Below are positions 51,813 to 61,312 of a stretch of 64,000 nucleotides of DNA, piece by piece. The first letter of the stretch is position 1; every line of letters starts with the position of its first letter. Below the pieces are notes generated by a model that was not told the DNA's origin, did not search any database, and saw nothing but the letters and a program-made list of their open reading frames with translations. Made by a program: the position numbers and the translations under genes. This DNA is from Bog-756 sp963701325 (GTDB taxonomy: Bacteria; Actinomycetota; Acidimicrobiia; Acidimicrobiales; RAAP-2): positions 558,001 to 622,000 of the forward strand of contig OY969604.1 in NCBI GenBank assembly GCA_963701325.1. The letters run 5' to 3'.

Positions 51813-53891
51813 ATGCAGACAAATCGTGTATGGCACAGAGGATCGAAAGGTGCCCTCCTGGCTGCGTCCGGCATCTTCGTATTCGGCTTGATCGGCCCCG
51901 GTCTCACTGCTGAGCCGCCAGCGGGTGCCGTCACCGCTGCACCCACGGCCCTCGTTGCCAACAACCTCTCCAACACCGTCATTCCGATTGACACCGCCAC
52001 CGACACCGCCGGTACCCCCATCCCGGTAGGGACCCGTCCCACCGACATGGCCATCACGCCTGACGGCGCGACCGCCTACGTAGCCAACTATGACTCAAAC
52101 ACCGTCATTCCGATTGACACTGCCACCGGCACCGCCGGTACCCCAATCCCGGTGGGCACCCACCCCCAAGGCATCGCCATCACCCCGAACGGCACGACCG
52201 CGTACGTGGCCAACTCAGGCTCCAACACGGTGACCCCGATCGCGACCGCCACCGACTCCCCCGGGACTCCCGTCCCGGTTGGAGCCAACCCATTCGGTAT
52301 CGCCATCACCCCTGACGGATCCACGGCCTACGTGACCAACAATGGCTCCTTAACGGTGACCCCCATCGCTACCGCCACCAATACCGCCGGTACTCCGATC
52401 CCGGTGGGGCTCATTCCTTTCGGCATCGCCATCACCCCGGACGGCACGACCGCCTACGTGGCCAACTTCGGCTCCAACACGGTGACGCCGATCACGACCG
52501 CCACCAACACGGCCGGCACGCCAATTCCGATGGGGAACAACCCCGAAAGCATCGCCATCACCCCGGACGGCACGACCGCCTATGTAGCTGACAATGGCTC
52601 CAGCACCGTGATCCCGATCGACACCGCCACCAACACGGCTGGCACCCCGATCCCGGTGGGAGCCGGTCCCACGGACGTGGCCATCACGCCAGACGGGAGG
52701 ACCGTCTATGTGGCCGTCGCCAGCTCGGACGCCGTGATCCCGATCGACACTGCCACCAGCACCGCCGGCACTCCGATCGCAGTTGGGAACTCCCCCCTCG
52801 GGATCTCGATCACCCCCGACCAGGCACCGACGGCCTCATTCACTGCTACGACCGCACTCCCTGGTTCGGCTGTCTCGTTTGATGCCTCTGCCTCCAGCGC
52901 CCATTTCGGCTCTATCGCCAGCTACGCCTGGACGTTCGGCGACGGCACCACGCCGGTCGCAACGACCACCGCGACTGTCACCCACACGTACGCCGCCCCC
53001 GGGTCCTTTCCCGTGACTCTGAAGGTAACCGACTCGACGGGCACCTCCACCACCCAGGTCTTCACCGGTCAGACCATGAGCAGGAACGGAGGGCCCTCAG
53101 CTACAACTACCCGAACAGTCGCGATCTCCGACGCCGACTTCCAGGGCTACTACGAGGTTGCAGGCGACGGAGGCGTCTTCGCCTTCAACGCCCCGTTCTT
53201 CGGGTCGCAGGGCGGGGGTCGTCTCAACGCCCCGATCGTGGGGATGGCGGCCACCCCCGACGGGAAGGGCTACTGGCTGGTGGCGGCTGACGGCGGCGTC
53301 TTCGCCCATGGCGACGCCCGGTTCTTCGGGTCGCAGGTCGGGGGTCGTCTCAACGCCCCGATCGTGGGGATGGCGGCCGCCCCCGACGGGAAGGGCTACT
53401 GGCTGGTGGCGGCTGACGGCGGCGTCTTCGCCCATGGCGACGCCCGGTTCTTCGGGTCGCAGGGCGGGGGTCGTCTCAACGCCCCGATCGTGGGGATGGC
53501 GGCCACCCCCGACGGGAAGGGCTACTGGCTGGTGGCGGCTGACGGCGGCGTCTTCGCCCATGGCGACGCCCGGTTCTTCGGGTCGCAGGGCGGGGGTCGT
53601 CTCAACGCCCCGATCGTGGGGATGGCGGCCACCCCCGACGGGAAGGGCTACTGGCTGGTGGCGGCTGACGGCGGCGTCTTCGCCCATGGCGACGCCCCGT
53701 TCTTCGGGTCGCAGGGCGGGGGTCGTCTCAACGCCCCGATCGTGGGGATGGCGGCCACCCCCGACGGGAAGGGCTACTGGATCGTGGCGGCTGACGGCGG
53801 CGTCTTCGCCCATGGCCACGCCCCGTTCTTCGGGTCGTTTGCCGGTCAAGCCCTTAATGCTCAGATGGTAGGGACAGCTTCCGGCCTCTGA
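51813..53891 (+). CDS. Secreted YVTN-propeller / PKD / 42-residue-repeat protein
   Basis: Protein of 692 residues. A signal peptide (hydrophobic about 12-30) is followed by seven 42-residue YVTN units (about 54-347; 'AITPDGTTAYVAN' core), enough for a seven-bladed beta-propeller closed by the N-terminal 'TALVANNLS' strand. A PKD domain follows (about 340-425; 'YAWTFGDGT' core). The C-terminal part (about 440-692) has six copies of 'GGVFA-x5-FFGS', five of them as near-identical 126-bp DNA units. The last repeat type is common in Acidimicrobiia. No catalytic site is seen; adhesion or surface-layer roles are plausible. No LPXTG motif or C-terminal anchor is present. Confidence 0.88.
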   Translation: MQTNRVWHRGSKGALLAASGIFVFGLIGPGLTAEPPAGAVTAAPTALVANNLSNTVIPIDTATDTAGTPIPVGTRPTDMAITPDGATAYVANYDSNTVIPIDTATGTAGTPIPVGTHPQGIAITPNGTTAYVANSGSNTVTPIATATDSPGTPVPVGANPFGIAITPDGSTAYVTNNGSLTVTPIATATNTAGTPIPVGLIPFGIAITPDGTTAYVANFGSNTVTPITTATNTAGTPIPMGNNPESIAITPDGTTAYVADNGSSTVIPIDTATNTAGTPIPVGAGPTDVAITPDGRTVYVAVASSDAVIPIDTATSTAGTPIAVGNSPLGISITPDQAPTASFTATTALPGSAVSFDASASSAHFGSIASYAWTFGDGTTPVATTTATVTHTYAAPGSFPVTLKVTDSTGTSTTQVFTGQTMSRNGGPSATTTRTVAISDADFQGYYEVAGDGGVFAFNAPFFGSQGGGRLNAPIVGMAATPDGKGYWLVAADGGVFAHGDARFFGSQVGGRLNAPIVGMAAAPDGKGYWLVAADGGVFAHGDARFFGSQGGGRLNAPIVGMAATPDGKGYWLVAADGGVFAHGDARFFGSQGGGRLNAPIVGMAATPDGKGYWLVAADGGVFAHGDAPFFGSQGGGRLNAPIVGMAATPDGKGYWIVAADGGVFAHGHAPFFGSFAGQALNAQMVGTASGL
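51972..52853 (+). repeat. Seven 126-bp YVTN-type coding repeats
   Basis: Seven units of 42 codons with diverged DNA but conserved protein core ('TPIPVG-x-P-x-x-x-AITPDG-x-TAYVAN'). The last unit runs into the PKD domain. Boundaries are approximate. Confidence 0.75.
53196..53825 (+). repeat. Five near-identical 126-bp tandem repeats
   Basis: Units start at 53196, 53322, 53448, 53574 and 53700, exactly 126 bp apart, beginning TTCTTCGGGTCGCAGG; a sixth, diverged unit starts at 53826. Only a few substitutions separate the copies, so the array was homogenised or expanded recently. Every unit is 42 codons, so copy number can change without a frameshift. Confidence 0.92.
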
Positions 53892-54240
53892 TCGAGAGCA
53901 GCGGACGTGACTACTCAGGGAGTGCTCCAGCTTCCGGGGATGACCGGCCCGCTCCTGCTGATCTCTAGCAGCCTGCCGGTCCATGTGAAAGCAGGAACCG
54001 CTTCTGACTGACCTCATGTGGCAAGCACCTGACGCCCGGGACATGCCTTGTTCCCGGCATTCGACGCGGTTCGGCCACCTGGACGAGGGCATAGGTCGGA
54101 GGGTTGACGACCTACTCAGTACCAAGCAACTCAAGGTTGCAAAGTCCACGGGTGATTAGTCGCCGATCAATTGGTCCTAGCCCTAGAAAGACGCAGCGTG
54201 AGACAATTGAAACATTGCATTGCGTTATAGGGAAGTCAAG
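53892..54240. other. Intergenic region, 349 bp
   Basis: No coding frame with support. The last 100 bases are clearly richer in A and T than the surroundings and probably hold the promoter of the small gene at 54241. Confidence 0.4.
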
Positions 54241-54561
54241 ATGACTGACTTGGACGTGCCCATTGCCGGCAGTGACGGAGGATCGCACCCGATTGCTCGG
54301 GAGGTGCACCGTCAGATCAGGGAAGCCATCGATCGTTCGGAGATTTCTCTTCGTTGGTTGGGCGAAGGCGAAGATGGTGAGACGGTCGCTCAAATCATCG
54401 ATGCGGAGGGTCTGTTAGTCAGAGAGGTTGGACAACAGGTGGTTGCTGTGGCGTACCAACTCGACAACCTTGTGGCGCTCGTGCGGACCATGGCTGCCGC
54501 CCGGGAAGTCAGCGAAGTGGAGCCACCGGCAGGGCAGGATCGTAGCCAACACAGGGGGTAA
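54241..54561 (+). CDS. Hypothetical protein, 106 residues
   Basis: Mostly helical, acidic protein ('HPIAREVHRQIREAIDRSEISLRWLGEGEDG', 'VAYQLDNLVALVRTMAAAREV'). No family is recognised and no signal or membrane segment is seen. AGGGAAG shortly upstream of the ATG supports the start. A few codons upstream in frame another ATG (54220) is possible. Confidence 0.5.
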   Translation: MTDLDVPIAGSDGGSHPIAREVHRQIREAIDRSEISLRWLGEGEDGETVAQIIDAEGLLVREVGQQVVAVAYQLDNLVALVRTMAAAREVSEVEPPAGQDRSQHRG

Positions 54562-54813
54562 TCGAGCAACGTGGCAGAGGCGCCGATCGCAGGACCGTGG
54601 GTGCCTCCTGAGCCAGAGTCGCTGGATACCGGTGGGTCCGCTCGGCATCGGAACGTGTCGCCCGAGTCACGTCGAGACATCAACATGCCGCTATCGCCCC
54701 GATGACGAGCACGGCAGCCCGGCTGCCGTCGTCTGGGCCGTCGATCGCCACACCGGGAAGAAACCCCTGGATCTCGCCTAGTCTTTCGGCTACTGGCGGC
54801 GACAGGGGGTTCG

Positions 54814-57800
54814 GTGGCCACCACCGAGAACATCACGGTGCTCTTCACGGATCTGGTGGGTTCGACTGAGCTCGCCTCTTCACTGACCCCTGAAGCAGCC
54901 GACGACGTACGCAACAAGCACTTCTCGGCCCTCCGGCAGGCAATCGCCACCTCCGGGGGCACCGAGGTGAAGAACCTGGGCGACGGCCTCATGGTGGTCT
55001 TCCCCGCCGCGTCGGCGGCACTGGGTTGCGCAGTGGCCATGCAGCAGATCGTCCACCGGGACAACGCCGGTGCGGAGAGGCACCTCGGGCTCCGGGTTGG
55101 ATTGAGCTCGGGCGAGGCGAGCCGGGAGGCCGACGACTACTTCGGCGACCCGGTCATCGAGGCGGCCCGGCTCTGTGCTCGAGCCGAGGGCGGCCAGATC
55201 CTCGCCTCCGACCTGGTGCGCGCCACGGCCGGTCGACGAAGCCCCCATCCCTTTACGTCGCTCGGGGAATTGGTGCTGAAAGGCCTGCCCGAGCCCATCG
55301 AAACACTCCAGGTCGGTTGGAAGCCTCTGGAGGCCCAGACACCTGGATCGGGAACGGTACCGCTTCCCACCCGGCTGACCCATCCCCCAGCCGTCGGGGT
55401 CATCGGTCGCGAGCATGAGCTCGCCCTACTCGATGCCGCCGCCAAGCGTGTCGCCAGCGGCGAGGGAAGGGAGCTGATCCTCTTGGCCGGGGAACCGGGC
55501 CAGGGAAAGACCACCCTGGCGTCCGAACTCGCCCGACACGCACACGATGGGGGCATGACGGTGATCCTCGGCCGCTGCGACGAGGAAGTGGGGGCGCCGT
55601 ATCGTCCGTTCCAGGAAGCCCTCTCGCACTTCGTGGCGCACGCCGACGAAGAGCTGCTCCGAACCCATCTGGCCAACCATGGCGGAGAGTTGGATCGCAT
55701 GGTGCCGGCCCTCGGTCAGCGTCTGGGCGAGCTGCCACCGCCCCAGACCACCGATCCAGACACCGAGCGCTACCTCCTCTATGCCGCCGTCGTTGGACTG
55801 CTGGAGGAGGCCAGCCGGCTGAGTCCGCTCGTCCTCCTGCTCGACGACCTGCACTGGGCGGACAAGCCGAGCCTGCAACTGCTCCGCCACATCATCGCCA
55901 ACTCATCGGCCAGCAGACTCCTGGTCCTCGGGACCTATCGCGATGGGGAGCTCTCGGCCGCCCACCCCCTCAACGAAGCCCTGGCGGCGCTGGCCCGCGA
56001 GCCGACCGGGGTCTCCACCATCGACCTGAAGGGCCTGGAGGACACCGGGGTGATCGCCTTCATGGAGTCCGCCGCCGGACACGAGCTTGACGACGCCGGG
56101 GTGGGACTGGCCCACCAGCTCTACCGGGAGACCGACGGCAACCCCTTCTTCGTGGCCGAGGTGTTGCGAAACCTCTCGGAGTCAGGTGACATCATCCAGA
56201 ACTCCAGCACCGGGCGCTGGACGACCAAAGACGCCGAGGGACCGCTCTCCCTTCCCCACAGCGTGCGGACGGTGATCGGCACCCGTGTCTCACGCCTCGG
56301 GGAAGGGGCGACCAAGGTCTTGTCCACGGCAGCGGTGATCGGGCGCGAGTTCGACCTCGACCTCCTGGCAGAGACGACGCAGGTCGACGAGGACGAGCTC
56401 ATCAACTTGCTCGAGGACGCCCAGCGTGCCGCTGTCGTACACGAACTCTCCGACGCACCCGGGCACTACGCCTTCTCTCACGCCCTCGTCCAGCACACCC
56501 TCTACGAGGACCTCGGCGGCACGAGGCGCACCCGGCTGCACAAGTCGGTAGGCGAGGCCATCGAGCGCCTCTGCGGGGAGAACAGCGAGGACCTCGTCGG
56601 GGAACTGGCCAGGCACTTCCTCCTCGCCACCAGGCCCACCGATTCGGACAAGGCTATTTCGTATGCCAAGCGGGCTGGCGACGCGGCCCTCGAGGCGCTC
56701 GCTCCCGACGATGCGGTCCGTTATTTCTCCCAGGCACTCGAGCTCGCCGCCCACACTGCAAGCGTCGACCCACTGACCCGCATCGACCTGTTGATCGGTC
56801 TCGGCATCGCCCAGCGCCAGGCCGGCATCGCCTCGTTCCGCGAAACCCTCCTGGAAGGGGCACGCGCGGCACACGCGCTCGGCGACGCCGATCGTCTGGT
56901 GGCGGCGGCACTGGCCAACAACCGAGGGTTCTTCAGTGCGTTGGGGCAGTTCGATGCCCAGAAGGTCGACGTGCTCGAAGCGGCGCTCGACGCCCTTCCC
57001 GAGACCGACAGCCCCGAACGGGCGCGTCTGCTCGCCACATTGTGCAGCGAGATCATCTACCACAGCCCACTCGAACGCCGCCTCGCCCTGGCCGACGAGG
57101 CCAAAGCAATGGCTCGCCGTCTGGGGGATCGGGCCACGTTCGTCGATGTGGCGTACAGGTGCAGCTCGGCTGTCAGCGCCCCGACGACACTCGCCATGAT
57201 GTTGGCGGATTTCGAGGAGGCAGTGTCCGCAGCCGATGACCTGGACGACCCCGTGGCCCTCCTTCACGCCGCCGCATTCGGTTGGGCTGCTGTCCGCGCC
57301 GGCCAGTTCGAGGTGTCCAGGGAAAGCGGGGTGATGTTTCGCGCGATAGCGGAGAGGCTCGGCCAGCCTTTGTTGCTGTGGCAGGCCGACTTCGGCGACG
57401 CCACACTCGCCCTGCTGCACGGCGACACGGGAGAGGCCGAGCGGCTCGCCACCGTGGCGCTCGAGGTGGGCAGCGCAATCGGACAGCCCGACGCCTTCGC
57501 CTTCTACAGCGTACAGCTCATGCACACTCGGGACGAGCAGGGCCGGATGGGAGAGCTGGTGCCGCTTATCGCCGACGCTGCCGAGCAGAATCCGTCGATT
57601 CCCACCTTCAGGGCCGTTTTGGCCGCAGCACACCTCGACGCGGGTAACGAGGAGGCGGCCCGGGAGCTCGTCGACGAGGGTGCGACAGATTCGTTCTCCT
57701 TGCCCGACGACAACGCGTGGTTCGACGGGATGGTCAACTACGCGAGGGTCGCGATCGAGCTGCGGCTCCGTGCCCATTGCGAACCGTTGATCCAGCGGCT

Positions 57801-58131
57801 TGCTCCGTTCCGGGACCAAGTGCCGCACAACGCCCTGATCCCCCACCCGCCCGTGGCGACATACCTCGGCGGGCTCGCCACCGTGCTCGACCGCTTCGAG
57901 GAGGCCGAGTCGTACTTCGGGCAGGCAGCCGAACTCAACACCCGTGGCGGGATGAAGTTCGCGGAGGCGTATACCAACGTGCTGTGGGGTCGGATGCTCC
58001 GTACGCGCAACGTGGCGGGTGACGCAGACCGAGCTCAGCAACTCCTCGGGCAGGCACGGGAGAGCGCCGGCACCCGCGGCTACGCCATCGTGGAGCGTCA
58101 GGCAAACGCCGAATTGTCGAAACTATCCTGA
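54814..58131 (+). CDS. Class III cyclase-domain / AAA ATPase / TPR-like regulatory protein
   Basis: Protein of 1105 residues. Residues 1 to about 170 form a class III nucleotide cyclase domain: metal Asp13 ('FTDLVGST') and Asp57 ('VKNLGDGLMVVF'), Lys53 at the purine-specifying place. The transition-state motif V-N-x-A-A-R reads V-I-E-A-A-R (114-119), so the Asn is missing. A predicted-ATPase domain follows with Walker A GEPGQGKTT (226-234) and Walker B 'LLLDDLHWAD' (341-350). The remaining 500 residues are helical repeats of TPR type. There is no LuxR HTH at the end. Actinobacteria have many such proteins; roles are mostly unknown. GTG start with AGGGGG upstream. Confidence 0.88.
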   Translation: MATTENITVLFTDLVGSTELASSLTPEAADDVRNKHFSALRQAIATSGGTEVKNLGDGLMVVFPAASAALGCAVAMQQIVHRDNAGAERHLGLRVGLSSGEASREADDYFGDPVIEAARLCARAEGGQILASDLVRATAGRRSPHPFTSLGELVLKGLPEPIETLQVGWKPLEAQTPGSGTVPLPTRLTHPPAVGVIGREHELALLDAAAKRVASGEGRELILLAGEPGQGKTTLASELARHAHDGGMTVILGRCDEEVGAPYRPFQEALSHFVAHADEELLRTHLANHGGELDRMVPALGQRLGELPPPQTTDPDTERYLLYAAVVGLLEEASRLSPLVLLLDDLHWADKPSLQLLRHIIANSSASRLLVLGTYRDGELSAAHPLNEALAALAREPTGVSTIDLKGLEDTGVIAFMESAAGHELDDAGVGLAHQLYRETDGNPFFVAEVLRNLSESGDIIQNSSTGRWTTKDAEGPLSLPHSVRTVIGTRVSRLGEGATKVLSTAAVIGREFDLDLLAETTQVDEDELINLLEDAQRAAVVHELSDAPGHYAFSHALVQHTLYEDLGGTRRTRLHKSVGEAIERLCGENSEDLVGELARHFLLATRPTDSDKAISYAKRAGDAALEALAPDDAVRYFSQALELAAHTASVDPLTRIDLLIGLGIAQRQAGIASFRETLLEGARAAHALGDADRLVAAALANNRGFFSALGQFDAQKVDVLEAALDALPETDSPERARLLATLCSEIIYHSPLERRLALADEAKAMARRLGDRATFVDVAYRCSSAVSAPTTLAMMLADFEEAVSAADDLDDPVALLHAAAFGWAAVRAGQFEVSRESGVMFRAIAERLGQPLLLWQADFGDATLALLHGDTGEAERLATVALEVGSAIGQPDAFAFYSVQLMHTRDEQGRMGELVPLIADAAEQNPSIPTFRAVLAAAHLDAGNEEAARELVDEGATDSFSLPDDNAWFDGMVNYARVAIELRLRAHCEPLIQRLAPFRDQVPHNALIPHPPVATYLGGLATVLDRFEEAESYFGQAAELNTRGGMKFAEAYTNVLWGRMLRTRNVAGDADRAQQLLGQARESAGTRGYAIVERQANAELSKLS

Positions 58132-58240
58132 CGACCGGTTGATCTGGGGCGGCCTCAGAAGTGGAGCTGGAGGCGCTCTTCCGGCACGCACTCTGGCCGC
58201 GTGCAGGCATCTGAACCCAGCGGCGACGCGCCAGCGCGAT

Positions 58241-58492
58241 CTACGCCGCACCTCCATCGTTGTGCCACTCGGTGCCACGGGACCAGTCGTAGAGCGGCAC
58301 CACCACCAGTCCTTTGGCATTGGACGGATGCGGCCGCTTGCCCTCATCCAGCTGCACATCCACGGCAGCTGAGTACAGCCCTGGCCGTAGGGAGCAGCAG
58401 TCCGAGCACAACCAACGAAGGCCACGCTTCCTGGTGACTTCGTACCACCCGCACCCGTCACAGAGGCCGAGGCGTGGACGATGCCAGCTCAT
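58241..58492 (-). CDS. Small zinc-ribbon-like hypothetical protein
   Basis: Protein of 83 residues with two Cys pairs, 'LCDGCGWYEV' and 'WLCSDCCSL', spaced as in zinc ribbons, then 'AAVDVQLDEGKRPHPSNAKGLVVVPLYDW'. The Cys pattern is unlikely by chance and argues for a real gene. Function unknown; nucleic-acid or protein binding is possible. ATG 58490-58492 has no clear ribosome site; the frame extends upstream to 58573. Confidence 0.45.
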   Translation of the reverse strand: MSWHRPRLGLCDGCGWYEVTRKRGLRWLCSDCCSLRPGLYSAAVDVQLDEGKRPHPSNAKGLVVVPLYDWSRGTEWHNDGGAA

Positions 58493-58830
58493 TCGGATGC
58501 TGAGAGGTTGCTGCCGAGACAGCGCCACACCAACTGCCTTACCCCTTGCACAACAAGACCAACCACATTGCACGACACGTAGAGATTACGAACCTCTGTT
58601 CGGAATCAGTGAAACCGAAGCGGGAGCTAGGGGTGCCACCCTGGCCCCGTGATGTGGAGGGATGCGTGGCGGTTCCAGCGAACGGCGGGACGAATCCGAG
58701 CTCCGACCGGCGGCCCGTGCCGTCATCCGGCGCAAAGCCCGAGGTCAGCGATGGCAGAAACCGGCGCTGGGCGCGACCCCCGCTCGACCGGGATGAGGCG
58801 AAATAATGAAGGCTGAGCTGCCCGCCTCAT
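58493..58830. other. Intergenic region, 338 bp
   Basis: No supported gene. A plus-strand frame (58546-58806) is open for 86 codons but shows no motif and no ribosome site. Probably control sequence for the flanking divergent genes. Confidence 0.35.
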
Positions 58831-58872
58831 ATGGCGCCACGAACGACAGACAGGATCCCTCCGGAGGGAGTC

Positions 58873-60039
58873 GTGCAAGGACGCAGACCCGGAAACCAGA
58901 ACGACCAGAAACTGAGCCCACAGGCGTTGGCGGCCATGGCCGAAGCCGCACGTCGATCCCGCGAGACGGGAGTTGGCCCGGAGCCACGCCGCAGTCGGCC
59001 GAACCTGCCCCGTGGGCACAGAGTTGCCGACGAGCCGGTCGCCGCGCCCACTCCACCACAGGCAGCGCAAGCGGCGGCTACAACGACGCACGCGGACCAC
59101 TCTCTCACTGCGCCGATCGAAGGACCTCGGTTGTCGGCTGCTCCCGAGCAACACACCCTGTCGGAGCGGTTCGACACTCCGGCGCCAGAGGGCGCGCCCA
59201 GGCCTGTTCGGGAGAACGACATCCCTCGCGACTCGCACACGCCGGCAGCGCCACGAACTGCAACGCGCGGCGATGGCATCCGACGGGAGGAGCCCCGCAA
59301 TCCGATCGGTCGCACCGGCTTGGCCGAGTCCCCTGTTCGAGTCCCCCGGCACCGCGCCAGACCACCAGGCTCGGCTGAACGTCGCTTGCGCTGGGCGATC
59401 GGAGTGGTTGCCGTCGCCCTGATCGTCGTCTTGGCTGCCCTCGTCGGTACGGTGAACGACGGTAGCCGGCAGCCCGATAGTGGGGCCACGGCCACCACGG
59501 GATCCTCGGGGCCTGGGACCAGCAACGTACCCAGCGGCTCGGCGGGCGCGGCTTCTGGACATGGCGGGGTGTCGCCCACGTCCACGTCGACCTCCACGTC
59601 GACAACGATGGCGACGACCGGCGGATCCCCGGGGCCTGCGACCAGCACGGTACCGAGCGGTTCGGCAACTGGCGCGCCGACAGCCCTGCCGGAACCCGCC
59701 GGACCTCCCGCCCTCTCGACCCTGGCCCCGGCGAGCGGTCAGGCCGGCCAAACGGTGACGGTGACCGGATCCAACTTCCTGAGTTCCTCCGGCCAGATCA
59801 GCGCACAGATCGGCGGTCAGGTGGCGCCCGTGGCCTGTCCCAACCAGACGATCTGTACCATCGTCATCCCCCCGAACCCGGGGTCCACCTCCGCCGCCTC
59901 TGTGACCGTCACGACCGACTCAGGGACGTCGAACGCCCTCGTCTTCACCTACGGGATCGCTCGGAGCACCGGCCACGGCCCCGTGGGTAGGCAGCCCGTC
60001 ACCGGGACTCCCCACGGAGAGAACAAGCCCACAGCTTGA
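58873..60039 (+). CDS. Single-pass membrane protein with extracellular IPT/TIG domain
   Basis: Protein of 388 residues from the GTG at 58873, chosen because GGAGGG lies four to five bases upstream; ATG 58831 would add 14 residues. A long Arg/Pro-rich cytoplasmic part (1 to about 172) leads to one membrane helix (about 173-194, 'WAIGVVAVALIVVLAALVG'), a Ser/Thr/Gly linker containing a duplicated 'GPGTSNVPSGSA' / 'GPATSTVPSGSA', and a TIG domain (about 280-361, 'LAPASGQAGQTVTVTGSNF'). Type II topology puts the TIG domain outside. Function unknown; possibly cell-surface sensing or adhesion. Confidence 0.75.
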   Translation: MQGRRPGNQNDQKLSPQALAAMAEAARRSRETGVGPEPRRSRPNLPRGHRVADEPVAAPTPPQAAQAAATTTHADHSLTAPIEGPRLSAAPEQHTLSERFDTPAPEGAPRPVRENDIPRDSHTPAAPRTATRGDGIRREEPRNPIGRTGLAESPVRVPRHRARPPGSAERRLRWAIGVVAVALIVVLAALVGTVNDGSRQPDSGATATTGSSGPGTSNVPSGSAGAASGHGGVSPTSTSTSTSTTMATTGGSPGPATSTVPSGSATGAPTALPEPAGPPALSTLAPASGQAGQTVTVTGSNFLSSSGQISAQIGGQVAPVACPNQTICTIVIPPNPGSTSAASVTVTTDSGTSNALVFTYGIARSTGHGPVGRQPVTGTPHGENKPTA

Positions 60040-60105
60040 TGGTGCCGGGGGCACATGACCCGTGGCCGAGAGGGTGCGAGTTCTGGCGGCACTTCCAACG
60101 CGCTT

Positions 60106-60154
60106 CCACGCGAGCGGCGGCACCCTCGGACATCGGGCACCACCGCTCGCGTGG
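60106..60154. terminator. Perfect hairpin between convergent genes
   Basis: A 12-bp perfect inverted repeat CCACGCGAGCGG / CCGCTCGCGTGG (60106-60117, 60143-60154) with a 25-nt loop lies in the 133-bp gap between two convergent genes. Likely a bidirectional terminator; no T-run. Confidence 0.5.
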
Positions 60155-60172
60155 CTGAGGGTTGGTTGGGGG

Positions 60173-61312
60173 TCAGAAGGCGACGATGCCCTCTCCACCC
60201 GCTGCATCGGTCACGGCCACGGAGCCGATCGCAGTGAGTGACCCGTTGGCATTGACCTGGAACTCATCGACGATCCCGTTACCCCCGGTCTGGACATAGA
60301 GGTACTGGCCGCCGACCGAGGCCGAGGCGTCGACCGTTCCCGGGTCAGTGTGGGTGGCTGCCCCGAGCGAGGTGAGGCTGCCGTTGGGAGCCACCTGGTA
60401 ACCGCTCACCGATGGACCCCCTGCGTTCGAGGCGTAGAGGTATCCCTGGGCCGAGGACACCCAGCAGGTGGCGGACTGGCCGGTTGCAACCGAATCGAGG
60501 AGGGTCACGGTGCCATCCGGATCGAGGGTGAAGGTTGCGACGGAGCTGTTCGCATTGGCCACCACGAGGTGGCCCGCGCCATCGAAGGTGACGGAGAACG
60601 GGACGGTATTGGCTGGCTGAGCGTTCACCACGGGCGTGGCCGACAGCCGACCGCTGGGAGTGACTCCGAACACGTCGATGGCATTGGTGTTGGCCTTGGT
60701 CGTCACGATGAGCTGCGAGCCATCGGGCGAGAAGGCGACCTGGCCGGGGGTGTGGGTGTACTGGGTTGAGTCAGTGACATTGGATAAGCCGAGTGGCTGC
60801 GTCGACCCCTGGATCGGGTGGAGCTTGCCGCCTGCCGCCCGGTACCCCGACACGCTCCCGCCGTCCTCGGCGTTGAGCACGTAGACGAGCTTGCCGGAGA
60901 CGGCCACGCTCACCGGAAAGATGCCACCCGAGTTCACCACCTGGACCAAGCTCAGCTGATCGCCGGTGACCGAGAAGACCGACACAGTGTTGCTCCCGGC
61001 GTTCACCGCATAGAGCAGGGCATCGACCGGGTCGTAGGTGAGCGAGCCCTGGGAGGCCAGGAAATCGACCATCGCCCCGTTGAGCCTGCCGCCCAGTCCC
61101 CCGGTGTCATAGGTGCCGGCCTGGGTGAGCGTCCCGTTGTCCGCCCGCTCATAGGCGACGACTTGGTTCCCGGCGGTGTTGTCGGTCTGGACGAAGACGA
61201 CGTGGTCGGCGCCGCCTCCGGCGGGCTGGGCTCCTGCGACGACCGGCGCGATCCAAGGTGAGAGTCCCAGGACGGCGCCGGCACCCAGGGCAAGTCGGGT
61301 CAATCTCTTCAT
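60173..61312 (-). CDS. Secreted lactonase-like beta-propeller protein
   Basis: Protein of 379 residues with a Sec signal peptide (cleavage near 'VAGAQP'). Repeated 'LLYAVNAGSNTVSVFSVTGDQLSLV', 'LVYVLNAEDGGSVSGYRAAGGKLHPI' and 'YLYASNAGGPSVSGYQVAPNGSL' are blades of the lactonase/YncE family (6-phosphogluconolactonase-like fold). No catalytic residues can be assigned and an extracellular site argues against a pentose-phosphate role. AAGGAG six bases before the ATG fixes the start. It is divergent from the ECF sigma factor gene. Confidence 0.85.
   Translation of the reverse strand: MKRLTRLALGAGAVLGLSPWIAPVVAGAQPAGGGADHVVFVQTDNTAGNQVVAYERADNGTLTQAGTYDTGGLGGRLNGAMVDFLASQGSLTYDPVDALLYAVNAGSNTVSVFSVTGDQLSLVQVVNSGGIFPVSVAVSGKLVYVLNAEDGGSVSGYRAAGGKLHPIQGSTQPLGLSNVTDSTQYTHTPGQVAFSPDGSQLIVTTKANTNAIDVFGVTPSGRLSATPVVNAQPANTVPFSVTFDGAGHLVVANANSSVATFTLDPDGTVTLLDSVATGQSATCWVSSAQGYLYASNAGGPSVSGYQVAPNGSLTSLGAATHTDPGTVDASASVGGQYLYVQTGGNGIVDEFQVNANGSLTAIGSVAVTDAAGGEGIVAF

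Noticed and set aside
53196..53825. CRISPR-like array
   Set aside because: Repeats are 126 bp, directly adjacent and coding; there are no spacers.
53097..54149. Minus-strand ORF with repeats 'HPHDRGVETTPALRPEE'
   Set aside because: Antisense image of the 126-bp repeats; the plus-strand reading has a signal peptide and known domains.
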